Origin: Hohaiivirga sp031546825
GTDB taxonomy: Bacteria > Pseudomonadota > Alphaproteobacteria > Rhizobiales > Beijerinckiaceae
Assembly (NCBI GenBank): GCA_031546825.1
Contig: JAVBJU010000003.1
Coordinates: forward strand, 62,001-126,000
DNA: 64,000 nt
Reading direction: 5' to 3'
How positions within the stretch are numbered: the first letter of the stretch is position 1; the number at the start of each line of letters is the position of its first letter. Made by a program: the position numbers and the translations under genes. Below the pieces are notes generated by a model. That model ran no database searches and was not told the origin of the DNA. It saw nothing but the letters and a program-made list of their open reading frames with translations. This document shows, piece after piece, positions 25,658-35,212 of the stretch.

Positions 25658-26119
25658 ATGCTTAAACTCTTTTCCGCACTTGCCATTGGCGCGTTTCTCG
25701 CCCTCTCGCCGACGGCGTCTTTTGCCGTACAACCCGGCGAAATGCTCAAGGATGAGAAACTGGAGCATCGTGCTCGCGAAATCTCCGCCGAATTGCGGTG
25801 TCTTGTTTGCCAGAACCAATCGATTGACGATTCCGATGCGTCTCTTGCCAAGGATCTGCGCACGCTGGTGCGTGAGCGCCTGCAAGTGGGCGACAGCAAC
25901 CAGCAAGTTCTGGACTTTATCGTCAGTCGCTACGGCGAATTCGTGCTGCTGAGGCCTGTATTTCAACTGCACACGCTGTTGTTGTGGTTCACGCCACTGG
26001 TGGTGCTTGTCCTCGGTGGCTGGGGCGTCTATCAGGTGGCGCGACGCCGCAAGAGAGAGGCCGTCACCCCGCTCACACCCGAGGAGCGCGCGCAACTGGA
26101 TGCGCTTCTGAAGAAATGA
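25658..26119 (+). CDS. ccmH: Cytochrome c maturation protein CcmH (CycL)
   Basis: A 153-residue thiol reductase with a signal peptide, the redox motif CLVC (Cys48, Cys51) in LRCLVCQNQSI, and a C-terminal membrane segment (about 105-125). It reduces the CxxCH disulfide of apocytochrome c so that heme can be attached. It follows ccmF after three bases and ends the operon. It corresponds to the short CcmH/CycL form, with CcmI provided separately. Confidence 0.95.
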   Translation: MLKLFSALAIGAFLALSPTASFAVQPGEMLKDEKLEHRAREISAELRCLVCQNQSIDDSDASLAKDLRTLVRERLQVGDSNQQVLDFIVSRYGEFVLLRPVFQLHTLLLWFTPLVVLVLGGWGVYQVARRRKREAVTPLTPEERAQLDALLKK

Positions 26120-26525
26120 AGCCTGCGCTCAAGGCGGTTTCCTTCTCCCATCGAGACACCTATTCCATCGTTCGTGCCTGCGCGCACTGAGACTAATGCC
26201 TAGCTAGTGGTAGGCGTTATCATGGGTTGATATTAGCGCTTCTCAAGCCACATTCACCTCTATAAACGGTGTTTTGTTATGCCGCTCCTGGACAGCCGAG
26301 GGCGTGTGAATGCAGCTTTCAGAAAGCAGAAAAGGCTGAACGCAAACCGGCAAAATAATGGAGGGCACTCTCCTCTATTCTGATGACAACAGCATGTTTG
26401 TTGGCGGGTTGCAAAATAGACATTAAGGATTGATGCTATCTGCGGAAGATGATTTATAGCGATTCAGGAAAAGTGATGATAACTGCCGAAAAACTTGTTC
26501 GGGAAACGTGTTGCAGGAGGTGCCG
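26120..26525. other. Intergenic region without a recognisable gene
   Basis: About 400 bases between ccmH and the DUF3302 gene. A short inverted repeat (GCCTA and TAGGC near 26198-26216) may be a weak terminator. The remainder is more A/T-rich than its surroundings and probably contains the promoter for the DUF3302/HlyD pair. I find no small gene with a good ribosome site. Confidence 0.4.
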
Positions 26526-26933
26526 ATGGGAGACCCATTCCTAAATTATTTTGCGTTGGGAATTCTTATATTCGTTGTCGTCATATTGTTTTATGGCGTC
26601 ATCGCAATCCATGACATTCCCCATCTTATCGCAAAATCGCGCAGCCATCCGCATCAGGATGCGATCCATGCGGCGGGATGGGTGAGCCTGTTCACACTCC
26701 ATGTGCTGTGGCCGTTCCTATGGATATGGGCGATGGCGTATCGGCCGGATCGCGGCTGGGGATTTCATAATCCGGATCATGTGATCCAGCCAGGATCGCC
26801 GGAAGCGGAGCTAGACGAACTACGGCAGCGCGTCGTTGCGCTTGAAGCCAAGGTGATGGCCGCTTCGACAAAGGGTGCTCCCAGCGTCTCCATGCCATCC
26901 GATACCACTGTAAAAAACGTAAGCGGGAGTTGA
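26526..26933 (+). CDS. DUF3302 inner-membrane protein (YiaW-like)
   Basis: A 135-residue protein with two membrane segments (about 8-30 and 52-70) and a short C-terminal coiled-coil-like tail (ELDELRQRVVALEAKV). It matches the DUF3302 family represented by E. coli YiaW. The start at 26526 is set by a GGAGG site six bases upstream. It precedes a HlyD-type gene by five bases, the same pairing as yiaW-yiaV in E. coli, so the two proteins probably act together. Confidence 0.82.
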   Translation: MGDPFLNYFALGILIFVVVILFYGVIAIHDIPHLIAKSRSHPHQDAIHAAGWVSLFTLHVLWPFLWIWAMAYRPDRGWGFHNPDHVIQPGSPEAELDELRQRVVALEAKVMAASTKGAPSVSMPSDTTVKNVSGS

Positions 26934-26938
26934 CCTAA

Positions 26939-28078
26939 GTGGATATTCTTCTCGTCCTTTCATATGTCGCCTTCTGTTACGCGGTCTTCAAGATCTTCAG
27001 AATTCCTGTCAATCAGTGGACGCTGGCAACGGCAACGCTCGGCGGCGTCGTCGGCATTGCCCTGCTACTCCTCACCATGAACTACAACCATCCGTTTTCG
27101 GCAAACGGGCGTATCTATTTTTCGGTGACCCCCATTCTTCCCGGCGTTCGCGGACGCGTGGTCGAGGTGCCTGCGGTTTCCGATAAGCCCATGAAAGAAG
27201 GCGATGTGTTGTTCCGGATTGATCCGGCGCCCTACGAGTTCACCGTGCAGCAGAAACGCGCGAGCCTGGCGGAAGCTGAGCAGAACTTTAAATCGCTGAA
27301 ATCAACGCTTGATGAGGCAAGTGCTGCTCTCGCACGTGCCGGTTCACAGCTCCAGTTGGCACAGCTGGATTATGATCGACAGAAGGAACTGGTTGAGAAG
27401 AAGGTGACGGCCCAGGCCACACTCGATACGGCAACGCGCAACCTGCAAGCCGCAACCCAACTGGTCGCCGGAGCGGCTGCTGCTGAAGAGCGGGCACGCC
27501 TCAATTACGGGTCGTCGCTTGATGGCGTCAACACCACCGTTGCTCGTATTCGGGCGGAGCTGGGCCAGGCGGAATACGATCTGGCGCAAACCATTGTTCG
27601 CGCGCCCACCGATGGTTTCGCGACCCAGGTTTCCTTGCGGCCCGGCGTCTACGCGGTGCCGATTCCATTGCGCCCGGCCATGGCATTCATCAATACCGAC
27701 GCCAGAAGCAAGGTTCTCGGAGCGGCTTTCCAGCAAAATACGCTGCAGCGTGTGATCGCCGGTGACGAAGCCGAAGTGGCGTTCGATGCGGTTCCGGGTC
27801 GCGTTTTCAAAGGCAAGGTGCGCATGGTGCTTGATGCCATCGCTGCCGGTCAGTTCCAGGCAACTGGCACATTGCAAGATTTTGGTGTGCGCGTGGATGG
27901 CGGCCGGGCTTTGGCAATCATCGACCTGCAGGAAGATACCACGGGCCTACAAATTCCGCTGGGTGCCTCGGCAGAAGTGGCGATTTACACTGAGCACTTC
28001 CACCACCTCTCCATTCTGCGCAAAGTCTTGCTGCGTATGCGCAGTTGGCAGAACTACATCTACACCGAAGGCCATTAG
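26939..28078 (+). CDS. HlyD-family membrane fusion protein (YiaV-like)
   Basis: A 379-residue periplasmic adaptor with two N-terminal membrane segments (about 3-20 and 30-48), a lipoyl/barrel-sandwich domain, a long coiled-coil hairpin (about 100-200) and a beta-barrel C-terminus. Translation begins at GTG 26939. Such proteins link an inner-membrane pump to an outer-membrane channel, but no pump or channel gene is present; the only partner is the DUF3302 protein. A terminator follows, so the pair is a two-gene operon. Its export substrate is unknown. Confidence 0.85.
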   Translation: MDILLVLSYVAFCYAVFKIFRIPVNQWTLATATLGGVVGIALLLLTMNYNHPFSANGRIYFSVTPILPGVRGRVVEVPAVSDKPMKEGDVLFRIDPAPYEFTVQQKRASLAEAEQNFKSLKSTLDEASAALARAGSQLQLAQLDYDRQKELVEKKVTAQATLDTATRNLQAATQLVAGAAAAEERARLNYGSSLDGVNTTVARIRAELGQAEYDLAQTIVRAPTDGFATQVSLRPGVYAVPIPLRPAMAFINTDARSKVLGAAFQQNTLQRVIAGDEAEVAFDAVPGRVFKGKVRMVLDAIAAGQFQATGTLQDFGVRVDGGRALAIIDLQEDTTGLQIPLGASAEVAIYTEHFHHLSILRKVLLRMRSWQNYIYTEGH

Positions 28079-28131
28079 GCCCATGTTATCGTGAGCCCGC
28101 CTGATATCTGATGGGCTCACACATCCAATAC

Positions 28132-28185
28132 GGCTTTGGTTTCGCTGAACTCCGCAAAGCGTGAGGCGAGGCCAAAGCCTTTTTT
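28132..28185 (+). terminator. Intrinsic terminator after the HlyD gene
   Basis: GGCTTTGG (28132-28139) pairs with CCAAAGCC (28172-28179) across a loop with its own inverted repeat, followed by six T. A separate perfect 8-bp hairpin (28091-28098 with 28113-28120) lies just upstream. Confidence 0.8.
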
Positions 28186-28367
28186 ATTCCATCTGATGGT
28201 GGGTTCCTTACGCCAGACTGGCTGCTTTGCGCCGCGCGCGCCAGTCCAAAAAAAGCCCCAACAATTACAAATCTTTCATCCGCCTGCGAAATTCCGGTAA
28301 GGCGCGGTGAGGCATCTTCATGCTCACATTAACGGAGCTGCCCGTGGGGGCATCTTCAGGAGTAGAG

Positions 28368-29585
28368 ATGATTATGCTGAACCAGAACAACATTAAAGCC
28401 GGAAACCTTACCCTTGCCGCCCGCATCCATACAGGGCGGGGACGCACCTGGGCATGCATGGCATTGGCCGCGGCTTTGCTCGGTGGCTCTGCGCTCGGTG
28501 GTTTGACCATTTCCCCGTCGCCTGCCCGTGCCGAATTGCGGTCCATGGATAAGCCGATTGTTGCCGCGCCCGCTTTCGCCGATGTCATCGAAAAGGTGAA
28601 GCCCGCCGTGGTTTCGGTGAAGGTCAAGATTTCCAACGCTGCCCAACAGGGTGACGATAACGGCTTACAGCAGATTCCTCCGGAACTGCGGCGCTTCTTC
28701 CGTCAGTTCGGCGATGAGCAGCAGGGCCAGAATGGCCCGCGTCGCCAGCAACCGCTCGCCCAGGCGCAAGGCTCCGGCTTCTTCATTTCCGGTGATGGCT
28801 ATCTCATCACCAACAATCATGTGGTTGAAAACGCCGTGGATGTGCAGGTGGTCATGGACAACGGCGAGACGCTTGACGCCAAGGTGATCGGCACCGATCC
28901 GAAAACCGATCTGGCGCTCTTGAAAGCCACAGGCAAAACCGATTTCCCCTATGTCCGTATCGCTGCTGCCAAGCCGCGTGTGGGGGATTGGGTGATTGCG
29001 GTCGGTAATCCGTTTGGTCTCGGCGGCACTGTCACGTCTGGCATCGTCTCGGCGCAGCACCGCGACATCGGCCAAGGCCCCTATGACGATTTTCTGCAGA
29101 TCGACGCTTCCGTCAATCGCGGCAATTCCGGTGGGCCGACCTTCAATCTTGCCGGTGAGGTCGTCGGAGTGAACACCGCCATCTATTCGCCGTCAGGCGG
29201 CAGTGTTGGCATCGCTTTCGCCATCCCGGGTGCGACAGTGCAGAAGGTCGCGACTGATCTGAAAGATAAGGGTTCGGTGTCTCGCGGTTATATCGGCGTC
29301 GAAATCCAACCCGTGTCGAAAGAGATTGCCGAGGCCATTGGCCTGAAGGACGGCAAGGGTGCGCTCGTTGCCCGTGCGATCACCACCGGCCCCGCCGCGA
29401 AAGCGGGCATCAAGACCGGCGACACCATCATCGCGGTCAATGGCGAGGCCATCGGCGAGCCCAAGGACTTGTCACGGAAGGTGGCCGAAGTTGCTCCGGG
29501 CAAAACGGTTTCCATGACACTCTTCCGCGCCGGTCAGCAGCGCGAAGTGCAGGTCACGGTCGAAGTCCAGCCCAAGGGTGTGTAA
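28368..29585 (+). CDS. degP: DegP-type periplasmic serine protease with one PDZ domain
   Basis: A 405-residue HtrA-family protease. A signal sequence (about 20-45) is followed by a trypsin-like domain with His151 (NNHVVENA), Asp181 (KTDLALL) and Ser254 (GNSGGP), then one PDZ domain (about 300-400). It degrades or refolds damaged envelope proteins. Rhizobial and Brucella DegP/HtrA are usually about 500 residues with two PDZ domains; this one stops after the first, and no second PDZ is visible downstream in any frame. ATG 28368 follows AGGAG; ATG 28374 is the alternative. Its position before a two-component pair and glnE is conserved in rhizobia. Confidence 0.9.
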   Translation: MIMLNQNNIKAGNLTLAARIHTGRGRTWACMALAAALLGGSALGGLTISPSPARAELRSMDKPIVAAPAFADVIEKVKPAVVSVKVKISNAAQQGDDNGLQQIPPELRRFFRQFGDEQQGQNGPRRQQPLAQAQGSGFFISGDGYLITNNHVVENAVDVQVVMDNGETLDAKVIGTDPKTDLALLKATGKTDFPYVRIAAAKPRVGDWVIAVGNPFGLGGTVTSGIVSAQHRDIGQGPYDDFLQIDASVNRGNSGGPTFNLAGEVVGVNTAIYSPSGGSVGIAFAIPGATVQKVATDLKDKGSVSRGYIGVEIQPVSKEIAEAIGLKDGKGALVARAITTGPAAKAGIKTGDTIIAVNGEAIGEPKDLSRKVAEVAPGKTVSMTLFRAGQQREVQVTVEVQPKGV

Positions 29586-29641
29586 TGCCATTCGCGATGT
29601 GGGGTTAGCTCCCCCAAACCCCATGTTGTGAATAGCCTGCA

Positions 29642-29686
29642 AGACTGCCGCTTTCCGGTATTCCGGACAAGCGGCAGTCTGTTTCT
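29642..29686 (+). terminator. Intrinsic terminator after degP
   Basis: A perfect 12-bp stem (29642-29653 with 29669-29680) is followed by a T-rich tail, separating degP from the two-component genes. Confidence 0.8.
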
Positions 29687-29761
29687 AAGCTGTTGGTTGC
29701 GTGAGAATTCCGCCGAACGGCCAGTGTCTTTTTCCTTGCGAGATGCGTTAAGATGTTGCTC

Positions 29762-30457
29762 ATGCGAATCCTGATTATCGAAGACGATGCCGAAGCAGCG
29801 CACTATCTGCAAAAGGCGTTCAAAGAGCAGGGGCACGTGGCGGATATTGCTGCCGACGGCCTCGACGGCTACGCCATGGCCGAAAGCGGTGATTATGATG
29901 TGCTGATCGTTGATCGCATGTTGCCGAAGCTCGATGGTCTATCGCTCATCCGCTCCCTGCGTGAACAGAACGTGGCAACGCCGGTGCTCATTCTCTCTGC
30001 GCTCGGTCAGGTTGATGACCGCGTCAAGGGTCTGAAGGCGGGCGGCGATGATTATCTGCCCAAGCCCTATGCCTTTTCCGAACTCATGGCCCGTGTCGAG
30101 GTGTTGGCACGCCGCCGCACCGCCTCGGTCAACAGTGAACAGACCAGCTACCAGATCGGCGATCTGATACTTGATCGCCTGTCGCATCGGGTGACGCGCG
30201 GTGCTGAGGAAGTCATCCTGCAACCCCGTGAGTTTCGTCTGCTCGAATATTTGATGAAGAACGCCGGGCAGGTGGTCACACGCACCATGCTCCTGGAAAA
30301 TGTCTGGGATTACCATTTCGACCCGCAGACCAATGTCATTGATGTGCATGTGTCGCGGCTGCGCTCGAAAATAGATAAGGGCTTTGCCGCGCCTCTGCTG
30401 CACACGGTGCGCGGTGCCGGTTACATGATCCGCCTCGGTGGTGAGGGCGAAAAATGA
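29762..30457 (+). CDS. OmpR-family response regulator downstream of degP
   Basis: A 231-residue regulator: receiver domain with Asp51 (LIVDRMLP) and Lys in YLPKPY, then a winged helix DNA-binding domain. ATG 29762 is preferred to 29753 because conserved MRILIIEDD starts there. It overlaps the kinase gene as ATGA. The placement after degP suggests an envelope-stress role, but the stimulus and targets are not known to me. The terminator before it means it has its own promoter. Confidence 0.88.
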   Translation: MRILIIEDDAEAAHYLQKAFKEQGHVADIAADGLDGYAMAESGDYDVLIVDRMLPKLDGLSLIRSLREQNVATPVLILSALGQVDDRVKGLKAGGDDYLPKPYAFSELMARVEVLARRRTASVNSEQTSYQIGDLILDRLSHRVTRGAEEVILQPREFRLLEYLMKNAGQVVTRTMLLENVWDYHFDPQTNVIDVHVSRLRSKIDKGFAAPLLHTVRGAGYMIRLGGEGEK

Positions 30458-31875
30458 CGGGGCTCGGCAAGGTCGTTCGCACGACGGCCTTCAAGCTGTC
30501 GCTTCTCTATCTCGTCCTGTTCTCGGTGGTGGCGGCAGCGACGACTTTTTACATTTACCTCAATGCCAAGCATATCCTCGATGAGCAGATCAACTCATCC
30601 ATCGAGAACGAGATACAGTCGCTCGCCAACCAATACGCTAGGGGCGGGCCGCGCGCGCTCGTTAATACGGTCAACCGCCGCTCGCAAAATCCTGGCTCTT
30701 TTCTTTACCTGATCGTTACCGCCAACGGCATCAAACTGTCGGGTAATGTCGGTGCGCTTGAGCCTGAAATTCTGGCGCATCCCGGCGTTCTCGAGACGAA
30801 CTACAACCGTATCGACGAGGGCGAACCCCAGGAGCACCGCGCCATTATCAATGTGTTCGTGCTCAACGATGGCACAAGGCTGCTGGTGGGCCGCGATGTC
30901 GAGGAGCGGGGGCGTCTCTATAACGCCATGCTGCGTGCCTATGGCTGGGCCTTCTTTCTGCTTTGCGTCTTCGGCGTTACCGGCGGCTGGTTTGTCATCA
31001 GCCGGGTGTTGAAACGCGTTGATGGCATGACGGAAACTACCCGCACCATCGTTGCCGGGGATATTTCGGGCCGCTTGGCAGTGATCGGCTCGGGTGATGA
31101 ACTGGACCGGCTGGCACTCAACCTCAATGCCATGCTCGACCGCATCGGTGAGTTGATGACTGGGTTGCGGGAAGTTTCCGACAATATCGCCCACGACCTC
31201 AAGACGCCGCTGACCCGCCTGCGTAATCGGGCTGATGAGGCGTTGCGGACGGCCAAAAGCAAGGATGAATTGCGGGCGGCGCTGGAAGCCAATATCGACG
31301 AGAGCGATAATCTCATCCGCGTATTCAACGCGCTCCTGACCATCGCCCGGCTGGAAGCGGGCAGTGGCCACGCTGCATTGGCCGATTTCGATGCCGCCGA
31401 TGTGGCGCGCGATGTGGCGGAGCTTTACGAGCCATTGGTCGAGGATGCGGGTGCAACCGTGACCGTTAGCATCATCGATGGCTTGCCAGTGCATGGTAAC
31501 CGCGAGCTTCTGGGGCAGGCGCTTTCAAACCTGATTGATAACGCTTTGAAATATGGTGCATGCGCCGATGGCCAGCCCACGGCGATTACCATTGCGGCGG
31601 AAAAATCCGGAAAATTTATCGAGATTACGGTTTCAGACAAGGGCGCCGGAATTCCCGAGAACGAACGGGAGCGGGTGACAGAGCGTTTCGTGCGCCTCGA
31701 AGGGTCGCGCACCAAGCCGGGTTTCGGGCTTGGGCTCAGCATGGTCGCAGCCGTTGCCCGCCTGCATGATGGCCAGCTTGTGCTTGGCGATAACACTCCT
31801 GGCCTCAAGGCGATTTTACGCCTGCCGGAACGGCAGGGAGAGACCGACAAAAGGGAACTTACCGATGGGGCATAA
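30454..31875 (+). CDS. HAMP-domain sensor histidine kinase
   Basis: A 473-residue inner-membrane kinase with membrane segments near 13-33 and 165-188, a periplasmic domain between them, a HAMP linker, an H-box (AHDLKTPLTRL, His247), an N-box (NLIDNALKYG) and G-boxes (DKGAGIP, GFGLGLS). It should phosphorylate the regulator encoded just upstream (ATGA overlap). Its last 11 bases overlap glnE, so the pair and glnE may share a transcript and link envelope sensing to nitrogen-control gene expression. Confidence 0.9.
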   Translation: MTGLGKVVRTTAFKLSLLYLVLFSVVAAATTFYIYLNAKHILDEQINSSIENEIQSLANQYARGGPRALVNTVNRRSQNPGSFLYLIVTANGIKLSGNVGALEPEILAHPGVLETNYNRIDEGEPQEHRAIINVFVLNDGTRLLVGRDVEERGRLYNAMLRAYGWAFFLLCVFGVTGGWFVISRVLKRVDGMTETTRTIVAGDISGRLAVIGSGDELDRLALNLNAMLDRIGELMTGLREVSDNIAHDLKTPLTRLRNRADEALRTAKSKDELRAALEANIDESDNLIRVFNALLTIARLEAGSGHAALADFDAADVARDVAELYEPLVEDAGATVTVSIIDGLPVHGNRELLGQALSNLIDNALKYGACADGQPTAITIAAEKSGKFIEITVSDKGAGIPENERERVTERFVRLEGSRTKPGFGLGLSMVAAVARLHDGQLVLGDNTPGLKAILRLPERQGETDKRELTDGA

Positions 31876-34819
31876 TGAGGTTCCGCTGGCGCAACGCATC
31901 CAAACGGCACCGCTCGTGAACGACGAAAAGAAGGCTTTGGCGCGACTGGCGGATCTCACACATCGCATTGAGGACCGCGCGGAGCTGGCACCTTTGGCGC
32001 AAGCGCTCGGCGAGGAGCGCGTTCGGGACCTCCTGACAGGGCTTGCCGATCATTCGAGCTTTTTATGGCAACTGGCCTATTCCGACCCGGAGCGGCTGCA
32101 ACGGCTTGTAACCACTGCGCCCGAGCAGGCATTTGCTGCGCTTATTGAGGTGCAGCGGAACCTCTACAAGCCGTTTCTTACCGGTGAAGTAACGCGCGAC
32201 GACGTGGGTGCGGAGCTGCGACGTGGTCGCGGTGAGATGGCGCTTCTGACGGCGCTTGCCGATATCGGCGGTCTCTGGGGCGTTGAGGAAGTCACTGCAG
32301 CTTTAAGCCAGTTCGCCGATATTTCGGTGCAATGCGCGCTCGATGTGGTGCTGCATGAGGCAGCGGCGCTCGGGCGACTGAACCTGCCTGACCCCGAAAA
32401 CCCCGCAACCGGCTGCGGTGTGGTGGTGCTGGCATTTGGCAAACACGGGGCAGGGGAATTGAACTATTCCTCGGATATTGACCTCGTCATCTTCTTTGAC
32501 CCCGAAAGCGCCGTGCTACCCGAGAGCGCAGAGCCCGCAACCGTCTATAGCCGCATTGCCCAGCAACTGGCGCGCCTGCTGCAGGAGCGCACGCCATACG
32601 GCTATGTACACCGCGTCGATTATCGCCTGCGCCCGGACCCTGGCTCGACCCCCACTGCAATCGCCTTGCCATCTGCCTATGCCTATTATGAATCGGTGGG
32701 TCAGAACTGGGAACGCGCCGCCATGATCAAGGCGCGGCCGGTGGCTGGTGAGCTGCGGCTCGGTGAAGAGTTCTTGGCCAGCATGACGCCCTTCATTTGG
32801 CGCAAATATTTTGATTTTGCATCGATTGCCGATGTGCATGCCATGAAGCGGCAAATCCATGCCGTGCGCGGACATGACGAGATCGCCGTTGCCGGGCACG
32901 ACATCAAGCTCGGACGTGGCGGTATCCGTGAGATCGAGTTTTTTGTGCAGACCCAGCAATTGGTGTTTGGTGGTCGGCGCGACGTGCTGCGCGGCAAGAA
33001 AACCCTAGACATGCTGGTGGCATTACGCGACGAAAAATGGATATCGCCCGAGGCGTGTGATGAGCTGACCGAGGCCTATAAATTCCTGCGCACCATTGAG
33101 CACCGCTTGCAGATGGTGGCGGACGAACAGACCCAACGCCTGCCCGATGACGACAAGGCGCTCGTGCGCTTTGCCAAATTCTGCGGCTATCCGAATGTGA
33201 AGGCGTTTGGTGCAGCCCTCACTGGCGAGGCGCGCAAGGTGCAGAAGCACTATGCGCTGCTGTTCGAGGATGGGCCGGAACTGGCAACCGATGTGGGAAG
33301 TCTGGTTTTCACCGGTGTGACCGATGACCCGGAAACGCTGGCCTCTTTGCGCAAGATGGGCTTCAAAAACCCGGAAGCGGCGGCGGAGACGGTGCGGGGC
33401 TGGCATTTTGGCAGACGCAGCGCCGTCACCACCCAGCGTGCGCGCGAAGTGCTCACCGAGATCACACCAGCGCTGCTCGAAGCCCTTGGCGGCACCGCTG
33501 ACCCCGATGCTGCACTTGATAAGCTCGACCGGGCGTTCGGCACTATGCGGGCTTCCGCCGAGCTTCTCACCATTTTACAATCCCACGACCGGTTGCGTTA
33601 TCTGTTCGCGGATCTTTTGGGCACCGCGCCGCGCCTTGCCGACACCGTGGCGGCGTCGCCCCATGTGCTTGATGCCATCATCGACCCGGCCTTTGCGGTC
33701 CCCCGCACCGATGAGGCGAGCATCGAAGAACAGATGCGGATCATGCTTGGCAAGCCTGCCGATTACGAAGATTTTCTGGACCGCATCCGGGATGCTGGTC
33801 GCCAGATGAAATTCGTGACGGGCGCGCGAATGCTGTCCGATGTGCTGTCGCCGGAATTGGCGGGACGCGCCTATTCCGCCATCGCGCAGGCGGCTTTGCG
33901 CTGCTGCTTTGATTTTACGAGGACCGAATTTGAGGCTGAGCACGGCAAGGTGCCGGGGGGACGCATTGCCGTGCTCGGGCTTGGCAGGCTCGGCACTCAT
34001 GAGCTCACCGCAAGTTCCGATCTCGACCTCATCGTCATGTATGATTTCGATGAGGCTAACCGCGAAAGCGATGGTCGTCGGCCGCTCGATGTGGTGACCT
34101 ACCATGCCCGCCTGACGCAACGTCTCGTCGCCGCGCTCACAGTGCCCACGCGGCGCGGCACGCTCTATGACGTGGACCTGCGCCTGCGTCCGCATGGCGG
34201 CAAGGGGCCGGTTGCCGTGCAGTTCAAGGGCTTTCTCGATTACCAGAAAACCGACGCCGAGCTGTGGGAAAACATGGCCTTGAGCCGTGCCCGGGTGATC
34301 GCCGGGGATGCGGGCTTTGTCGAAGAAGTATCCGCCACTTTACATCAGGTGATGGCGCAGCCGCGGGATCGCAAGAGCGTCTTCAAAGACGTGCGCGCCA
34401 TGCGCAGCCTGATCGCCAAGGAAAAGGGTGATGGTGATCCATGGGATCTGAAGCTGGCCGCTGGCGGCCTCACTGACCTCGATTTCATCGCGCAGGCCTT
34501 CACGCTCGCTTTTTCTGCCCAGTGCCCCGACCTCATCGGCCAGCGCGCGGACCGCATCTATGAAGCAGCTGCCCGCGATGGTTTGATGGAAGAGGCCGAT
34601 GCCGTATTTCTCACCGAGGCACATCGCCTGTTCGGTGATCTTCTGCAATGGCAGCGCTTGACCATTGAAGGCCATTTCAACCCGAAAACAGTAACACCGG
34701 CCATCTTCCGCCGCCTTGCTGCGGTGGCGGGGCTACCCAATGAAAAGGTGCTGCTTGCGCACCTCAATGACATGCGAAAGCGCGTGCGAGCGGTTTATGA
34801 AAAGGTGATGGCGGGGTAG
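31865..34819 (+). CDS. glnE: Bifunctional glutamine synthetase adenylyltransferase/removase
   Basis: A 984-residue enzyme that adds AMP to glutamine synthetase when nitrogen is plentiful and removes it when scarce, under PII control. Two nucleotidyltransferase domains are visible: the N-terminal removase half with YSSDIDLVIFFD near 201-212 and the C-terminal transferase half with SSDLDLIVMYDF near 716-727. The length is normal for the family. ATG 31865 lies within the end of the kinase gene (11-base overlap). The convergent pseudogene downstream marks the end of the unit. Confidence 0.97.
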   Translation: MGHNEVPLAQRIQTAPLVNDEKKALARLADLTHRIEDRAELAPLAQALGEERVRDLLTGLADHSSFLWQLAYSDPERLQRLVTTAPEQAFAALIEVQRNLYKPFLTGEVTRDDVGAELRRGRGEMALLTALADIGGLWGVEEVTAALSQFADISVQCALDVVLHEAAALGRLNLPDPENPATGCGVVVLAFGKHGAGELNYSSDIDLVIFFDPESAVLPESAEPATVYSRIAQQLARLLQERTPYGYVHRVDYRLRPDPGSTPTAIALPSAYAYYESVGQNWERAAMIKARPVAGELRLGEEFLASMTPFIWRKYFDFASIADVHAMKRQIHAVRGHDEIAVAGHDIKLGRGGIREIEFFVQTQQLVFGGRRDVLRGKKTLDMLVALRDEKWISPEACDELTEAYKFLRTIEHRLQMVADEQTQRLPDDDKALVRFAKFCGYPNVKAFGAALTGEARKVQKHYALLFEDGPELATDVGSLVFTGVTDDPETLASLRKMGFKNPEAAAETVRGWHFGRRSAVTTQRAREVLTEITPALLEALGGTADPDAALDKLDRAFGTMRASAELLTILQSHDRLRYLFADLLGTAPRLADTVAASPHVLDAIIDPAFAVPRTDEASIEEQMRIMLGKPADYEDFLDRIRDAGRQMKFVTGARMLSDVLSPELAGRAYSAIAQAALRCCFDFTRTEFEAEHGKVPGGRIAVLGLGRLGTHELTASSDLDLIVMYDFDEANRESDGRRPLDVVTYHARLTQRLVAALTVPTRRGTLYDVDLRLRPHGGKGPVAVQFKGFLDYQKTDAELWENMALSRARVIAGDAGFVEEVSATLHQVMAQPRDRKSVFKDVRAMRSLIAKEKGDGDPWDLKLAAGGLTDLDFIAQAFTLAFSAQCPDLIGQRADRIYEAAARDGLMEEADAVFLTEAHRLFGDLLQWQRLTIEGHFNPKTVTPAIFRRLAAVAGLPNEKVLLAHLNDMRKRVRAVYEKVMAG

Positions 34820-34869
34820 GGCGTATTTTGTTTGATGGATGGAATGCGAGGCGCAAGCGCTCTTTTATT

Positions 34870-35212
34870 TTACTGTCTAGCAGCCTGCGCCGCATCATAT
34901 CCACTGCGTTTCGCAAAACTGAAAAGCTCGGCAGCCTTTAGCTCATCTTTTTTGACGCCTTCACCAGCTTGATAAAGCAGAGCAAGGTGGTAGGCGGCTT
35001 CGGCGTCGCCTGCCCGGGCGGCGTGCTCATACCAACGGGCAGCCAATTTCGGCGGCCTTCTCGTACCATTGGGAGGCTGTCTTGAAGTTCTTCTCCATGC
35101 CCTTGCCGAGATAATACTGGTCGCCTAACTGGACTTGCGAGAAAACTTCATCCAGCCCAGCTCCCGACGTTAATCTCCTGTGCCCCTCAATGAACCGTAT
35201 CTCCCAGCGCAA
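34870..35212 (-). pseudogene. Decayed Sel1-repeat protein gene
   Basis: The minus strand encodes a Sel1-like repeat (QLGDQYYLGKGMEKNFK then WYEKAAEIG) that stops early at 35027. In the next frame a further repeat continues as AARWYEHAARAGDAEAAYH and LALLYQAGEGVKK to a TAA at 34870-34872. Joining the frames skips most of one repeat unit, so a deletion plus frameshift near 35040 is likely. The 5' end has no good start and runs into the end of the PleC-like gene. Sel1 proteins are alpha-helical scaffolds; this copy should be non-functional. Confidence 0.7.
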
